DNA from: Corallococcus caeni
GTDB taxonomy: Bacteria > Myxococcota > Myxococcia > Myxococcales > Myxococcaceae
Direction: 5' to 3'
DNA: 64,000 nt
Assembly (NCBI RefSeq): GCF_036245865.1
Contig: NZ_BTTW01000002.1
Span: 620,001 to 684,000, forward strand
Part shown: piece after piece, positions 43,400 to 51,150 of the stretch
How positions within the stretch are numbered: position 1 is the stretch's first letter
Layout of the letters: every line of letters starts with the position of its first letter
Program-made: the position numbers and the translations under genes
Notes under the pieces: model-generated
The model's database searches: none
Told to the model about the DNA's origin: nothing
The model's input: the letters and a program-made list of their open reading frames with translations, nothing else

Positions 43400-44326
43400 T
43401 CAGTGGTCGCCCGCGCGCTTCTCTCCGGCTTCCACGCGCAGGGCCAGGCGGTTGCCGCGCGGGGGCAGCGGGCAGGTGGCGAAGCGGGTGAAGGCGCACG
43501 GCGGATTGTAGGCGCGGTTGAAGTCCAGCACGACGCGCCCGTCCTTGTCCGGCAGCGGCGCGGAGAGGAAGCGGCCGGCGCCGTAGGTCGCGTCGCGGTT
43601 CGTCTCGTCGCCGAAGATGACGAACAGCTCGTCCGAGCCCTCCTCCAGCACCGGCATCAGGCGGTGCTCCTTGCCCGCCACCGTGAAGACGAGCGTGCCC
43701 GCGGACTTCATCTCCTCCGACATGCCCAGCACCGTGGGCACGCTGAGCATGCGCGGCTTCTCGTCCGGCACCAGCCGGGCCTCCACCTTCCAGTCCGCGC
43801 TGGCCGGGTACAGCGGGATGCCGTGGAACTGCTTGCGCGCCGCGGCCTCCGAGTCCTTCACCCGCACGCCCAGCCGGTCCCCGCGACGGATGACCTGGAA
43901 GCTCACGCTCCCCAGCCGCAACACGTCCGGCGCGCCCTTCTCGTCTGTCTTCAGCGCGCCCCCCGTGAAGGGCTTGCCCTCCAGCGTGAAGGCCACGCCC
44001 GCCGCGGGCTGGAAGCGCACGGTGTCACCCTGGCGCACGAACGTGCCCGCCTGGGCGGGCACCGGCGCGGGCAGCGGCACCGCGCTGTCGGGTGCGGAGC
44101 CGGCCTGCTGCTCGCCCTCCTTCAACCACGTGAGCCCCACCAGCGTCAGCCAGCCGTCCGGCGACGTCAGGCGTTGCAGCCGCTCGGCCTGCCACGCCTG
44201 GGTGGCGGCGGCGACGTCCTCCGTGGGGGCCTTCTGCTGCTCGGCCTTCGCGGCGGGCTTCGGGAGGGGCTTCGCGGGCGGCGCGGCGTGCAGGGCCAGG
44301 GACAGGACCAGGGCGAGGGTGCTCAT
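43400..44326 (-). CDS. DUF1684 family protein
   Basis: 308 residues from the ATG at 44326; an ATG 45 bases upstream would add a basic n-region to the signal peptide. The hydrophobic start MSTLALVLSLALHAAPPAKP suggests export. The DUF1684 core is clear: WQAERLQRLTSPDGWLTLVG, LTWLKEGEQQAGSAPDSAVP, RLGVRVKDSEAAARKQFHGI, and the C-terminal block TYGAGRFLSAPLPDKDGRVV, LDFNRAYNPPCAFTRFATCP, LPPRGNRLALRVEAGEK. This family is common but of unknown function; the conserved Asp/Asn/Cys near the end suggests a metal or substrate site. Confidence 0.9.
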   Translation of the reverse strand: MSTLALVLSLALHAAPPAKPLPKPAAKAEQQKAPTEDVAAATQAWQAERLQRLTSPDGWLTLVGLTWLKEGEQQAGSAPDSAVPLPAPVPAQAGTFVRQGDTVRFQPAAGVAFTLEGKPFTGGALKTDEKGAPDVLRLGSVSFQVIRRGDRLGVRVKDSEAAARKQFHGIPLYPASADWKVEARLVPDEKPRMLSVPTVLGMSEEMKSAGTLVFTVAGKEHRLMPVLEEGSDELFVIFGDETNRDATYGAGRFLSAPLPDKDGRVVLDFNRAYNPPCAFTRFATCPLPPRGNRLALRVEAGEKRAGDH

Positions 44327-44438
44327 GCGGATGGGGCCTCGAAGCGCGGGAGGGAAGGGGCGCTGGGCCATTGTCTAACAAAGCCCGCCCCCCATTGCGC
44401 GCGGCGCTCCCGCCGTGCAAAGGCTTGGGAAACCTTCC

Positions 44439-45281
44439 GTGAACCTGGACCTCCACCCCGCGCCCCCCGCCAGTGCCCTGCGCAAGCTCGCGCTGGGGAC
44501 GTGGCGCGCGCCCCGCGACCCCACCGCCTACGCGGCGCTGGACGTGCGCATGGAGGCGGCGCTCGCGTTCATGGCCACGCACCGCACGCGCACCGGCCGC
44601 CGGCTGACGGTGACGCACCTGGTGGCGAAGGCCGCGGCGGACGCGCTGCGCCGCTACCCGGAGGCCAACGTCGTGCTGCGCGGCCAGCGCCCGTGGCTGC
44701 GCGAGGACGTGGGCGTCTGCGTGCTGGTGGTGCAGCCGGCGAGCGGTGCGTCGCGCGTGGACCTCACCACCGCCACCGTGCACCGCGCGGACCAGAAGTC
44801 GCTGGAGGCCCTGGCGGACGCCATGGAGTCGCGCGTGTCGCGGGTCCGCGCGCGCGAGGACGTGGAGATTGAACGGGGCAAGCGCCGCTCGTCGCTCCTG
44901 CCCGGCTGGCTGATGGGCCCCGCGCTGCGGCTGCTGTCCTTCGTCTGGTACGGCCTGAACGTGGACCTGCGCCGGGTGGGCATGCCCTTCGACCCGTTCG
45001 GCTCCGTGGCGGTGACGAACCTGGGCTCGCTGGGGCTGGAGCGGGGCTTCGTCGCGATGGTGCCCTACACGCGCGTGCCGCTCTTGCTGGCGCCCGGGCT
45101 CGTGCGGGACGTGCCCGTGGTGGAGGACGGCGCGCTGGTGCCCGGCAAGGCCATGACGCTCACCTGCACCTGGGACGCGCGCCTCATCGACGTGGACCTG
45201 GCGGCCCGGGTGCTCCGGCACATCGGCGGCGCGCTGGAGGACCCCCGGGGGTGGGATGCACCGGAGGACGAAGCGCGGTAG
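44439..45281 (+). CDS. E2-type (2-oxoacid dehydrogenase acyltransferase-like) protein lacking the catalytic motif
   Basis: 280 residues from the GTG at 44439; another GTG lies 24 bases upstream. It has only the acyltransferase (CAT-like) fold, with no lipoyl or peripheral-subunit-binding domain. Recognisable parts are RLTVTHLVAKAAADALRRYP, EANVVLRGQRPWLREDVGVC, GSVAVTNLGSLGLERGFVAM and VPGKAMTLTCTWDARLIDVD. In active E2 enzymes the last segment reads DHRxxDG; here it is DARLIDV, so the catalytic His and the Asp-Gly are replaced. The insertion around PGWLMGPALRLLSFVWYGLN is hydrophobic. The protein probably binds acyl-CoA or another partner without classical catalysis. Confidence 0.83.
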   Translation: MNLDLHPAPPASALRKLALGTWRAPRDPTAYAALDVRMEAALAFMATHRTRTGRRLTVTHLVAKAAADALRRYPEANVVLRGQRPWLREDVGVCVLVVQPASGASRVDLTTATVHRADQKSLEALADAMESRVSRVRAREDVEIERGKRRSSLLPGWLMGPALRLLSFVWYGLNVDLRRVGMPFDPFGSVAVTNLGSLGLERGFVAMVPYTRVPLLLAPGLVRDVPVVEDGALVPGKAMTLTCTWDARLIDVDLAARVLRHIGGALEDPRGWDAPEDEAR

Positions 45282-45310
45282 AACGGGGGCGTCATCCGGA
45301 GGTCAACGCC

Positions 45311-45541
45311 ATGTCCGTGGATCCCTACCGTCGCGTCGGCTCGTCCCGTCCCGTGGGGCGGGTGCTGGGCGGCCAGGACCGCTTCGAGAAGGAAGCCCTG
45401 GAAGGCCCCCCCGAGGGCCCCCTCGCCATGGACCGCCGCCAGCGCATGGCCGGCGGCCCGTTGCCGGTGAACGGCGAGAGCCCCTTCGCCGCACGGCTGC
45501 GCAAGCTGGCCGCGTCGAACCCGGACGGCAAGGAGGACTGA
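45311..45541 (+). CDS. Small protein of unknown function
   Basis: 76 residues, with GGAGGT eight bases before the ATG. The sequence is polar, rich in Arg, Pro and Gly (MSVDPYRRVGSSRPVGRVLG, GPLAMDRRQRMAGGPLPVNG), ending in RKLAASNPDGKED. No fold or family is recognised. The strong ribosome site and codon usage support it as a gene. Confidence 0.6.
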   Translation: MSVDPYRRVGSSRPVGRVLGGQDRFEKEALEGPPEGPLAMDRRQRMAGGPLPVNGESPFAARLRKLAASNPDGKED

Positions 45542-45562
45542 AGCCCTCCAGCGCCGGGTTGC

Positions 45563-46312
45563 TCAGACCTGTCCGGCGCCGCCGTCCACGAAGAGCTCCG
45601 CGCCGTTGACGAAGCTGCTGTCGTCCGAGGCGAGGAACAGCGCCGCCTTCGCCACCTCGTCCGGCTGTCCCATGCGGCCCAGCGGGATGAGGCTGGTGAG
45701 GTAGTCCTTGATCTGCTTCGCCCCCGCCGCGTCGGGCGCCAGCCCGTTGAGTCCCGGCGTGTCGATGGGGCCCGGGCTGAGCGTGTTCACCCGGATGCTC
45801 CGCCCCTTCAAGTCCGTCGCCCACGTGCGCGCGAACGAGCGGATGGCCGCCTTCGTCGCCGCGTAGACGCTGAAGGCCGCCGAGCCGTCCGAGCCCGCGG
45901 TGGAGCCCGTCAGGATGACGGAGCCGCCGTCCTTCAGCAGCGGCAGCGCCTTCTGCACCGTGAACAGCGTGCCCTTCACGTTGACGTTGAACGTCTGGTC
46001 GAAGTGCGCCTCCGTGATGGTGCCCAGCGCCGCGAACTCGCCCCCGCCCGCGTTGGCGAACACCACGTCGAGGTGCCCCGACTCCTCCTTCACCCGCGCG
46101 TAGAGCCCATCCAGGTCCGCCATTACGGACACGTCCCCGCGCACGCCCACCGCGCCGTGGCCAATCTCCTTCACCGCCCGGTCCACCTCCGCCTGCCGGC
46201 GGCCGGTGAGGAACACCTTCGCCCCCTCCTGCGCGAAGCGCTTCGCGGTCGCGAAGCCGATGCCCGTGGTTCCACCCGTGACGACCGCCACCTTCCCGTC
46301 GAGCCTGCCCAT
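45563..46312 (-). CDS. Short-chain dehydrogenase/reductase
   Basis: 249 residues, classical SDR length, with AGGA before the ATG at 46312. The cofactor motif is VAVVTGGTTGIGFATAKRFA; the Arg of TGRRQAEV favours NADP. NAG is in VVFANAGGGEF. The catalytic tetrad is complete: Asn (NVNVKGTLFT), Ser (SVILTGSTAGSDG), and Tyr-x3-Lys (VYAATKAAI). PGPIDTPGLNGL and the C-terminal FVNGAELFVDGGAGQV are also canonical. It is divergent from a TetR gene, and its promoter carries that regulator's probable operators. Confidence 0.94.
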   Translation of the reverse strand: MGRLDGKVAVVTGGTTGIGFATAKRFAQEGAKVFLTGRRQAEVDRAVKEIGHGAVGVRGDVSVMADLDGLYARVKEESGHLDVVFANAGGGEFAALGTITEAHFDQTFNVNVKGTLFTVQKALPLLKDGGSVILTGSTAGSDGSAAFSVYAATKAAIRSFARTWATDLKGRSIRVNTLSPGPIDTPGLNGLAPDAAGAKQIKDYLTSLIPLGRMGQPDEVAKAALFLASDDSSFVNGAELFVDGGAGQV

Positions 46313-46389
46313 GGTCCTGCTCCTTGTTCCGGGGCGCATGCGGCCCCGTGAAGCGCCAGCCCACCTGCTCCCCGTGTCACCGAGGAGTT

Positions 46390-46435
46390 ATGGACTTTGT
46401 GGTCCATATCTAAGAATGGTGGACCGAACGGTCAA
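46390..46435 (-). promoter_or_regulatory. SDR promoter with TetR-type palindromes
   Basis: On the minus strand TTGACC (46435-46430), a 17-bp spacer and TAGATA (46412-46407) form a promoter for the SDR gene. GACCG-AA-CGGTC (46422-46433, perfect) overlaps its -35. ATGGAC-N6-GTCCAT (46390-46407, perfect) covers the expected start site. The first motif resembles operators of TetR relatives such as LmrA. Binding by the adjacent TetR is inferred. Confidence 0.72.
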
Positions 46436-46454
46436 TAACTTTTAATTTCAGGGC

Positions 46455-47060
46455 ATGGCTCGGCCTCGGACATTCGATGAAGCCCAGGTGCTGCGCGCGG
46501 TGCGCGACCAGTTCTGGAACAAGGGATACGCGGCGACCTCCATGGATGACCTGATGCAGGCCACGGGGTTGGGCAAGGGCAGCCTCTACGGCGCCTTTGG
46601 CGACAAGCATCAGCTCTTCTTGAAGGTGTTCGACGCGTACTGCGTGAGCTCCGTGGAGTCGGTGAAGAAGACGCTGGAGGGGCCGGACGCCGGAGCGCTG
46701 GAGCGGCTGCGCCAGTACCTGCTGGGGGTGGCCACCGCGTCCGCGGCGCCCGCGAACCGGCGCGGGTGCCTGCTGGGGCGCGGCACCTCGGAGCTGGCGG
46801 CGCAGGACGCTCGGGTGGCGGACCGGGCGCTGGAGACCTTCCAGGGCCTGGAGGCCGCGTTCGTGCGCTGCCTGGAGCAGGCGAAGGCGCAGGGGGACCT
46901 CGCGGCCCACGCGGAGCCCCGGAAGCTGGGCGCCATGCTGCTCGCGGTCATGCGGGGGCTGGAGGCCGTGGGCAAGGCGGGCATGGACGAGGCCTCCTTG
47001 CGCGGCATGGTGGAGACGGCGTTCGAAGGCCTGCCCGTCGCGCCGAAGCGCCGCCGTTAG
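46455..47060 (+). CDS. TetR-family transcriptional regulator
   Basis: 201 residues. The helix-turn-helix is complete: TFDEAQVLRAVRDQFWNKGY, ATSMDDLMQATGLGKGSLYG, AFGDKHQLFLKVFDAY. The ligand domain contains RGCLLGRGTSELAAQDARVA, typical of the AcrR/YxaF (TetR_C_16-like) group. The start codon is only a base after an AGGG element, so initiation may be weak or nearly leaderless. It is divergent from the SDR gene (142 bp), whose promoter carries two palindromes, and probably represses it. Confidence 0.92.
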   Translation: MARPRTFDEAQVLRAVRDQFWNKGYAATSMDDLMQATGLGKGSLYGAFGDKHQLFLKVFDAYCVSSVESVKKTLEGPDAGALERLRQYLLGVATASAAPANRRGCLLGRGTSELAAQDARVADRALETFQGLEAAFVRCLEQAKAQGDLAAHAEPRKLGAMLLAVMRGLEAVGKAGMDEASLRGMVETAFEGLPVAPKRRR

Positions 47061-47110
47061 GGCCGCCCCTCTTCCGGGGACCCCCGCCTTCGGGCTAGGC
47101 ACGGGGGCCT

Positions 47111-47130
47111 GACCGCCGGTGCGGGCGGTC
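47111..47130 (+). terminator. Short hairpin after the TetR gene
   Basis: GACCGCC-N6-GGCGGTC, a perfect 7-bp stem, 50 nt beyond the stop. There is no T-run. Confidence 0.4.
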
Positions 47131-47153
47131 ACTCAACGGGATTGGGGGCATTG

Positions 47154-47714
47154 ATGCGGAAGGCACACGCGGTGGCGGCGTCCATGGCGGCGCTGATGCT
47201 GGGGCAGACGGGCTGTTATCGGACGAGCATCGTCACGAACCTGCGGCCGGAGCCCACGGTCCACCAGGACCGGCAGTGGTTCACGGTGGCGGGCCTGGTG
47301 CCCGTGTCCAGCCCTCCTGGCAGCGAGTGCAAGAACGGCGTCGCGTGGGCGCAGAGCCGGGCGACCGTCAGTGACTTCCTCATCCAGGCGGGCCTCGCGG
47401 TGGCGGGCGCGTTCATCGGGTCGGCGGTGTGTGCCGGCGGCAACCGGACCACCGAGGAGCAGGGCAACTGCGCCGCGATCGGCCTGCTGCTGCCCACGGT
47501 CCTGGTGGGTTCGCGCACCGTGGCCTACTCCTGCGTGTCGGAGTACCAGAACGTCAATCCAAGACAGGACCTGGGCCCGCGCCCGGAGGCGCCCGCACGT
47601 GTCCCGGACGACGCGAACACGCCGGAGGAGGGCGAGGTGCCGGTGCCTGGAGCGCCGACCCCGCCGCCGCTGCCGCCGCCCGGCGCGGTGCCGGAGACGA
47701 GCCCCGGCCTCTGA
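47154..47714 (+). CDS. Bor-like lipoprotein with proline-rich tail
   Basis: 186 residues from the ATG at 47154. The lipoprotein signal is MRKAHAVAASMAALMLGQTG with the lipobox Cys next (res 21). The core YRTSIVTNLRPEPTVHQDRQ, WFTVAGLVPVSSPPGSECKN, GVAWAQSRATVSDFLIQAG matches the layout of lambda Bor-type serum-resistance lipoproteins: a VxxG stretch, a CxNG turn, then a hydrophobic C-terminal hairpin. A Pro-rich tail (TPPPLPPPGAVPETSPGL) is added. Bor homology is inferred from the pattern alone. It converges on rsgA. Confidence 0.7.
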   Translation: MRKAHAVAASMAALMLGQTGCYRTSIVTNLRPEPTVHQDRQWFTVAGLVPVSSPPGSECKNGVAWAQSRATVSDFLIQAGLAVAGAFIGSAVCAGGNRTTEEQGNCAAIGLLLPTVLVGSRTVAYSCVSEYQNVNPRQDLGPRPEAPARVPDDANTPEEGEVPVPGAPTPPPLPPPGAVPETSPGL

Positions 47715-47769
47715 ACCACGCCCGGACGCGGCGTGGAGTCCTTTTCCGCGCCGCGCCCGGGATGTCTGT

Positions 47770-48864
47770 CTATTCGCCGCGCTTCAGGCGCGCCCGCGCC
47801 GGGCCCTCCTTGGAGCGGTTGCGCTCCATCCGCTTGTGCTCCCGCTGCGCGGCGGCGTCCGTCTGGCGGTGCAGGAAGGCCTGTTCGCGCTGGAGCTTCT
47901 CGAAGCTCGCGCGCCGCTCCTGGGAGAGCGTGCCGTCCTCCACCGCCGCCCTCACCGCGCACCCCGGCTCGTTCTGGTGGCCGCAGTCGTTGAAGCGGCA
48001 GCCGGTGGCCAGCGCGAGGACGTCCGCGAAGGCGTGGGCCAGGCCCTCGTCATCGTCGCCCCACAGGCCCACCTCGCGCATGCCGGGCCCGTCGATGATG
48101 AGGCCGCCGTGCTCCAGCACGAACAGCTCGCGGTGCGTGGTGGTGTGCCGGCCCCTGTCGCCCTCCGCGCTCACGGGCTGGGTGGCGAGCCGCGCGGCGT
48201 CCAGCAGCCGGTTGGTGAGCGTGGACTTGCCCACGCCGGACGAGCCCAGCAGCGCGCCCGTCCTCCCGGCGGGAAGCCGCGCGCGCACGTCCTCCACGCC
48301 CAGGCCCGTGCGTGCGCTCACCGCGAGCACGTCCACGCCGGGGGCCAGCGCCTCCACCTCCAGGACGCGCTCGGCGGCGTCGTCCGCGAGGTCCGCCTTG
48401 GTCAGGAGCACGACGGGCGTGGCGCCGCTGTTCCAGGCCACGGTGAGGGAGCGCTCGATGCGGCGGGGGTTGAAGTTGCCGTCCAGCCCCACGACGAGGA
48501 ACACCACGTCCACGTTGGCGGCGATGAGCTGCCCGTCGTGTTCGCTGCCCGCCTCGCGCCGCTTCAGGAGGCTGCGGCGGGGCAGCACGGCGTGCATCAG
48601 CGCCTCGCCGTCACCGGAGGCGGGCGGTTGCAGGAGGACCCAGTCGCCCACGGTGGGCAGGGCCTCCACGCCCTGGGCCTGATGGAGGAGGCGTCCGGCG
48701 GCGCGCGCGAGGAAGGCCGAACCGGCGGTCTGGACGGTGAGCAGTCCCCGCTGCTGGCGCACGACGCGCCCGGGGACGAGGGACGCGGAGGAAGACGACT
48801 GCGAAACGAAAGAAGACAGCGCGAGGTCGAGGTCGGGACCCCAGCCGAGGGTTTCAAGTGACAC
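47770..48864 (-). CDS. rsgA: Ribosome small-subunit-dependent GTPase A
   Basis: 364 residues from the GTG at 48864 (GGAG eight bases upstream). The circularly permuted GTPase order is visible: G4 TKADL, then SAR, then G1 GSSGVGKSTLTNRLL, G2 HTTTHRE and G3 DGPGM. An OB-fold (RGLLTVQTAGSAFLARAAGR) precedes it and the C-terminal zinc knuckle is CRFNDCGHQNEPGC. RsgA helps late 30S subunit maturation and monitors decoding-centre assembly. The C-terminus is longer and basic (REHKRMERNRSKEGPARARL). The frame extends upstream to 49023 without ribosome site. Confidence 0.95.
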   Translation of the reverse strand: MSLETLGWGPDLDLALSSFVSQSSSSASLVPGRVVRQQRGLLTVQTAGSAFLARAAGRLLHQAQGVEALPTVGDWVLLQPPASGDGEALMHAVLPRRSLLKRREAGSEHDGQLIAANVDVVFLVVGLDGNFNPRRIERSLTVAWNSGATPVVLLTKADLADDAAERVLEVEALAPGVDVLAVSARTGLGVEDVRARLPAGRTGALLGSSGVGKSTLTNRLLDAARLATQPVSAEGDRGRHTTTHRELFVLEHGGLIIDGPGMREVGLWGDDDEGLAHAFADVLALATGCRFNDCGHQNEPGCAVRAAVEDGTLSQERRASFEKLQREQAFLHRQTDAAAQREHKRMERNRSKEGPARARLKRGE

Positions 48865-49159
48865 TTGGGGAACTCCGGGCAGAGCGATGCCAGGGCCGCG
48901 CGGAGGAGGACTCCGGGGCGCCGGGCGTGAAGGAAGCGGGGCTCGCGCTGCGACGGACGACGGTGCTGCGACCGGCTCAGCGGATGAGCGCCCGCGTGGC
49001 GGACAGGGCCGCGACGACGACAAGGGGCGGCATCACAGGACAGGCCTCCTCATGGTTCGGGGTCAGCGGCGGTCATCGCCGGACCGGACATCGGACGGGG
49101 ACCCTAGCAATTCCTGTCGGCGGCTGGCCACCCCTTGAAGGGCCCGGGTGTTTTCCCTC
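48865..49159. other. Intergenic region between rsgA and the MerR gene
   Basis: No convincing gene lies here. A possible 18-codon frame on the minus strand (49033-48977) is noted as doubtful. The stretch should hold the rsgA promoter; its right end carries the MerR operator. Confidence 0.4.
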
Positions 49160-49190
49160 TTGAACCTCACGCGACGTGAGGTTGTACCCA
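49160..49190 (+). promoter_or_regulatory. MerR-type promoter/operator
   Basis: AACCTCACG-N3-CGTGAGGTT (49163-49183) is a perfect 9+3+9 dyad. TTGAAC (49160-49165) forms a -35. The dyad fills the spacer, and a 19-bp spacing places TACCCA as -10. Long-spacer promoters with an intervening dyad are the hallmark of MerR control. Confidence 0.8.
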
Positions 49191-49235
49191 TCGCATCCAG
49201 TCACGCGAAGGGCGGTGACTGGAAAGGGGTGAGGC

Positions 49236-49973
49236 ATGCAGCACACGGAGCTGAAGGTAGGGGAGCTGGCCCGGCGCACGGGGCTGTCCATCCGCGCGCT
49301 GCACCACTACGACGAGATTGGCTTGCTCAAGCCCTCGGCGCACACGGCGTCGGGGCACCGGCTCTACACGGCGGCGGACATCGCCCGCCTGAGTCACATC
49401 CTGTCGCTCAAGCAGCTCGGGTTCTCGCTGGAGGAGATCTCCGAGATGCTGGGCCGGGCGGACTTCTCCGCCCTGCGCGTGGTGGAGCTGCGGCTCCAGC
49501 GGGCCCGGGAGCAGCTGGCGGAACAGCGTCAGCTCTGCGACCGCCTGGATTCCCTCGCACGACAGCTGCGCGCGGCGGAGCCCGTCTCCGCCGACGACTT
49601 CCTACAGACCATCGAGGCCATGACCATGTTCGAGAAGTACTACACCCCGGAGCAGTTGAAGGAGCTGGAGGCCCGTCGCCAGGCGATGGGGGACGACGCC
49701 ATCCAACAGGTGGAGGCCGAGTGGCCCCGCCTCATCGCGAGCATGCGCGAGCAGATGGAGCAGGGCGCCGACCCCGCGTCCGAGCCGGTGCGCGCGCTGG
49801 CCACGCGCTGGCGCGAGCTGATCCGCGCCTTCACGGGCGGCAACCCCGGCATCGAGAAGTCACTCCAGACGCTGCACCAGCAGGAGCCGCAGGTGGCCCA
49901 GCGTCAGGGCCGCGACCCGAAGCTCATGGAGTACGTGGGCCGGGCGATGGCCTGTCTGGACGCGCCGAAGTAA
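49236..49973 (+). CDS. MerR-family regulator with TipAS effector domain
   Basis: 245 residues. The DNA-binding domain LKVGELARRTGLSIRALHHY, DEIGLLKPSAHTASGHRLYT, AADIARLSHILSLKQLGFS is a standard MerR winged helix with a long dimerisation helix (~80-120). The C-terminal half, ending in FEKYYTPEQLKELEARRQAM, EWPRLIASMREQMEQGADPA and ATRWRELIRAFTGGNPGIEK, is the TipAS antibiotic-recognition fold. In Streptomyces TipAL this domain binds thiopeptides; many homologues sense other drugs. A perfect operator lies just upstream, so autoactivation is expected. No drug pump lies beside it; the Gly/Thr/Ser-rich gene converges. Confidence 0.92.
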   Translation: MQHTELKVGELARRTGLSIRALHHYDEIGLLKPSAHTASGHRLYTAADIARLSHILSLKQLGFSLEEISEMLGRADFSALRVVELRLQRAREQLAEQRQLCDRLDSLARQLRAAEPVSADDFLQTIEAMTMFEKYYTPEQLKELEARRQAMGDDAIQQVEAEWPRLIASMREQMEQGADPASEPVRALATRWRELIRAFTGGNPGIEKSLQTLHQQEPQVAQRQGRDPKLMEYVGRAMACLDAPK

Positions 49974-49988
49974 AGCCAGACATGGCGG

Positions 49989-50015
49989 CGGCCGCCAGCG
50001 AAGGGCTGGCGGCCG
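49989..50015. terminator. Bidirectional hairpin terminator
   Basis: CGGCCGCCAGC (49989-49999) pairs perfectly with GCTGGCGGCCG (50005-50015) around a 5-nt loop, followed by TACCGTCATT. It lies between the converging merR and Gly/Thr/Ser-rich genes. Confidence 0.75.
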
Positions 50016-50046
50016 TACCGTCATTCAAAGGCATCCACGCGGAAGG

Positions 50047-50835
50047 CTACTGGCCGCCGACGGTGCCGGCGGACGAACCATTGGAGCCGCTGGTGCCGGT
50101 GCCGCCCACGCCGCCGATGGTGCCGCCGGAGCCGCTGGTGCCGGTGCCGCCGACGCCACCCGTGCCGGTCGTGCCGCTGGTGCCGCCCGTACCGGTGCCG
50201 CCCGGGTTGATGACGGTCGAGCCGTTGCTCTCGGTACCGGGCGCGGTGGAGCCGGTGGTGCCGGTGTTGGAGCCACCGATGGTGCCGGTGCTCCCGGAAC
50301 CACCGATGGTGCCGTTGCTCCCGGAGCCATTGATGGTGCTGCCGGTATTCGTGCCGGAGCCGCCGTAGGTGCCGGTGCTGGTTCTGGGCGAGGTGTCACC
50401 GGTGCCGTAGTTGCCGGTGCTCGTCCCCGTGGAGGGCACGGTGCTCCCGGTGCCGAAGGTGTCCGAGCTGGAGCCGGTGTTCGTGGGCGAGCCCGTGCCG
50501 ATGCCGCTGGTCCCGGTGCCGCCCGTGCCGGAAGTGCTGCCGCCGGTGGTGCCGGTGCCGGTCGTGCCCGGAGTCGCGGTCGTGCCGGAGCCAGATCCGC
50601 CCGTGCCGGTGGCCGTGTTGCCCGTCTCCACGCCCGTGGAGTTGTTGGTGCCCGGGGTGTACGTGCCGCTGGAGCCGGCGGTGCCCGTCTGCCCGCTGTT
50701 GACCATCTCCGGAGAGCCGCCCGTGGAGCCGGGCGTCGTCCCGGGGCTCGATCCGTCGCCTACCTGCTGGGCGAACGCGCTGGTGGAGAGCAGGAAGCTG
50801 AAGGCCAGTGCCGCGGTGCCAATGGAGCGTCGCAT
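50047..50835 (-). CDS. Secreted Gly/Thr/Ser-rich low-complexity protein
   Basis: 262 residues from the ATG at 50835. The signal peptide MRRSIGTAALAFSFLLSTSA, FAQQ is clear. The mature protein is composed almost wholly of Gly, Thr and Ser with a few Asn, Pro and Val, arranged in short repeats (GSGGTIGGVGGTGTSGSG, TGTGGTSGTTGTGGVGGTGT). It has no cysteine after the signal. Such sequences are disordered or form extended surface matrices. Function is unknown; extracellular matrix or adhesin-like filler are guesses. Codon periodicity supports a real gene. Confidence 0.75.
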   Translation of the reverse strand: MRRSIGTAALAFSFLLSTSAFAQQVGDGSSPGTTPGSTGGSPEMVNSGQTGTAGSSGTYTPGTNNSTGVETGNTATGTGGSGSGTTATPGTTGTGTTGGSTSGTGGTGTSGIGTGSPTNTGSSSDTFGTGSTVPSTGTSTGNYGTGDTSPRTSTGTYGGSGTNTGSTINGSGSNGTIGGSGSTGTIGGSNTGTTGSTAPGTESNGSTVINPGGTGTGGTSGTTGTGGVGGTGTSGSGGTIGGVGGTGTSGSNGSSAGTVGGQ

Positions 50836-51150
50836 GTGAAGAACCCTTTCATGCCGTTTGAGGCGTAAAGGTGTGTGCTTCAGGCGACACGGCAACCCGT
50901 CGAAAGAAGCCAGCACATGGCAGGCCGCCAGCTCGCAGGTCGTTCATGGGACAAAGCGCGCGGGGCAGGGCTTGCACGCATGTGCTCCCGATACCTCGGT
51001 GTGACTGCAACGAAGCACGAAGCCCGGAAGTCCCGTGTGCTGGGATCCAGGAGGGACGCCACGTGATGTTCAGGAAGCAGGCTTCCGTGTCGCGGTGAGC
51101 AGTCTTCGCTCCCGTTCTGTGCTGTCCTCCCGGTCCGGAAGGGAGCGCGC
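50836..51150. other. Divergent intergenic region
   Basis: About 315 bp between two divergent genes. Small frames lack ribosome sites. Nothing beyond expected promoters is recognised. Confidence 0.4.

Noticed and set aside
48865-49023. N-terminal extension of rsgA
   Set aside because: The frame is open but Pro/Ser/Arg-rich with no ribosome site, and the GTG at 48864 has a well-placed GGAG.
48977-49036. A possible leader peptide upstream of rsgA (18 codons on the minus strand, with AGGAGG upstream)
   Set aside because: A good ribosome site is present, but the product is very short and no attenuator hairpin is seen between it and rsgA. Evidence is insufficient.
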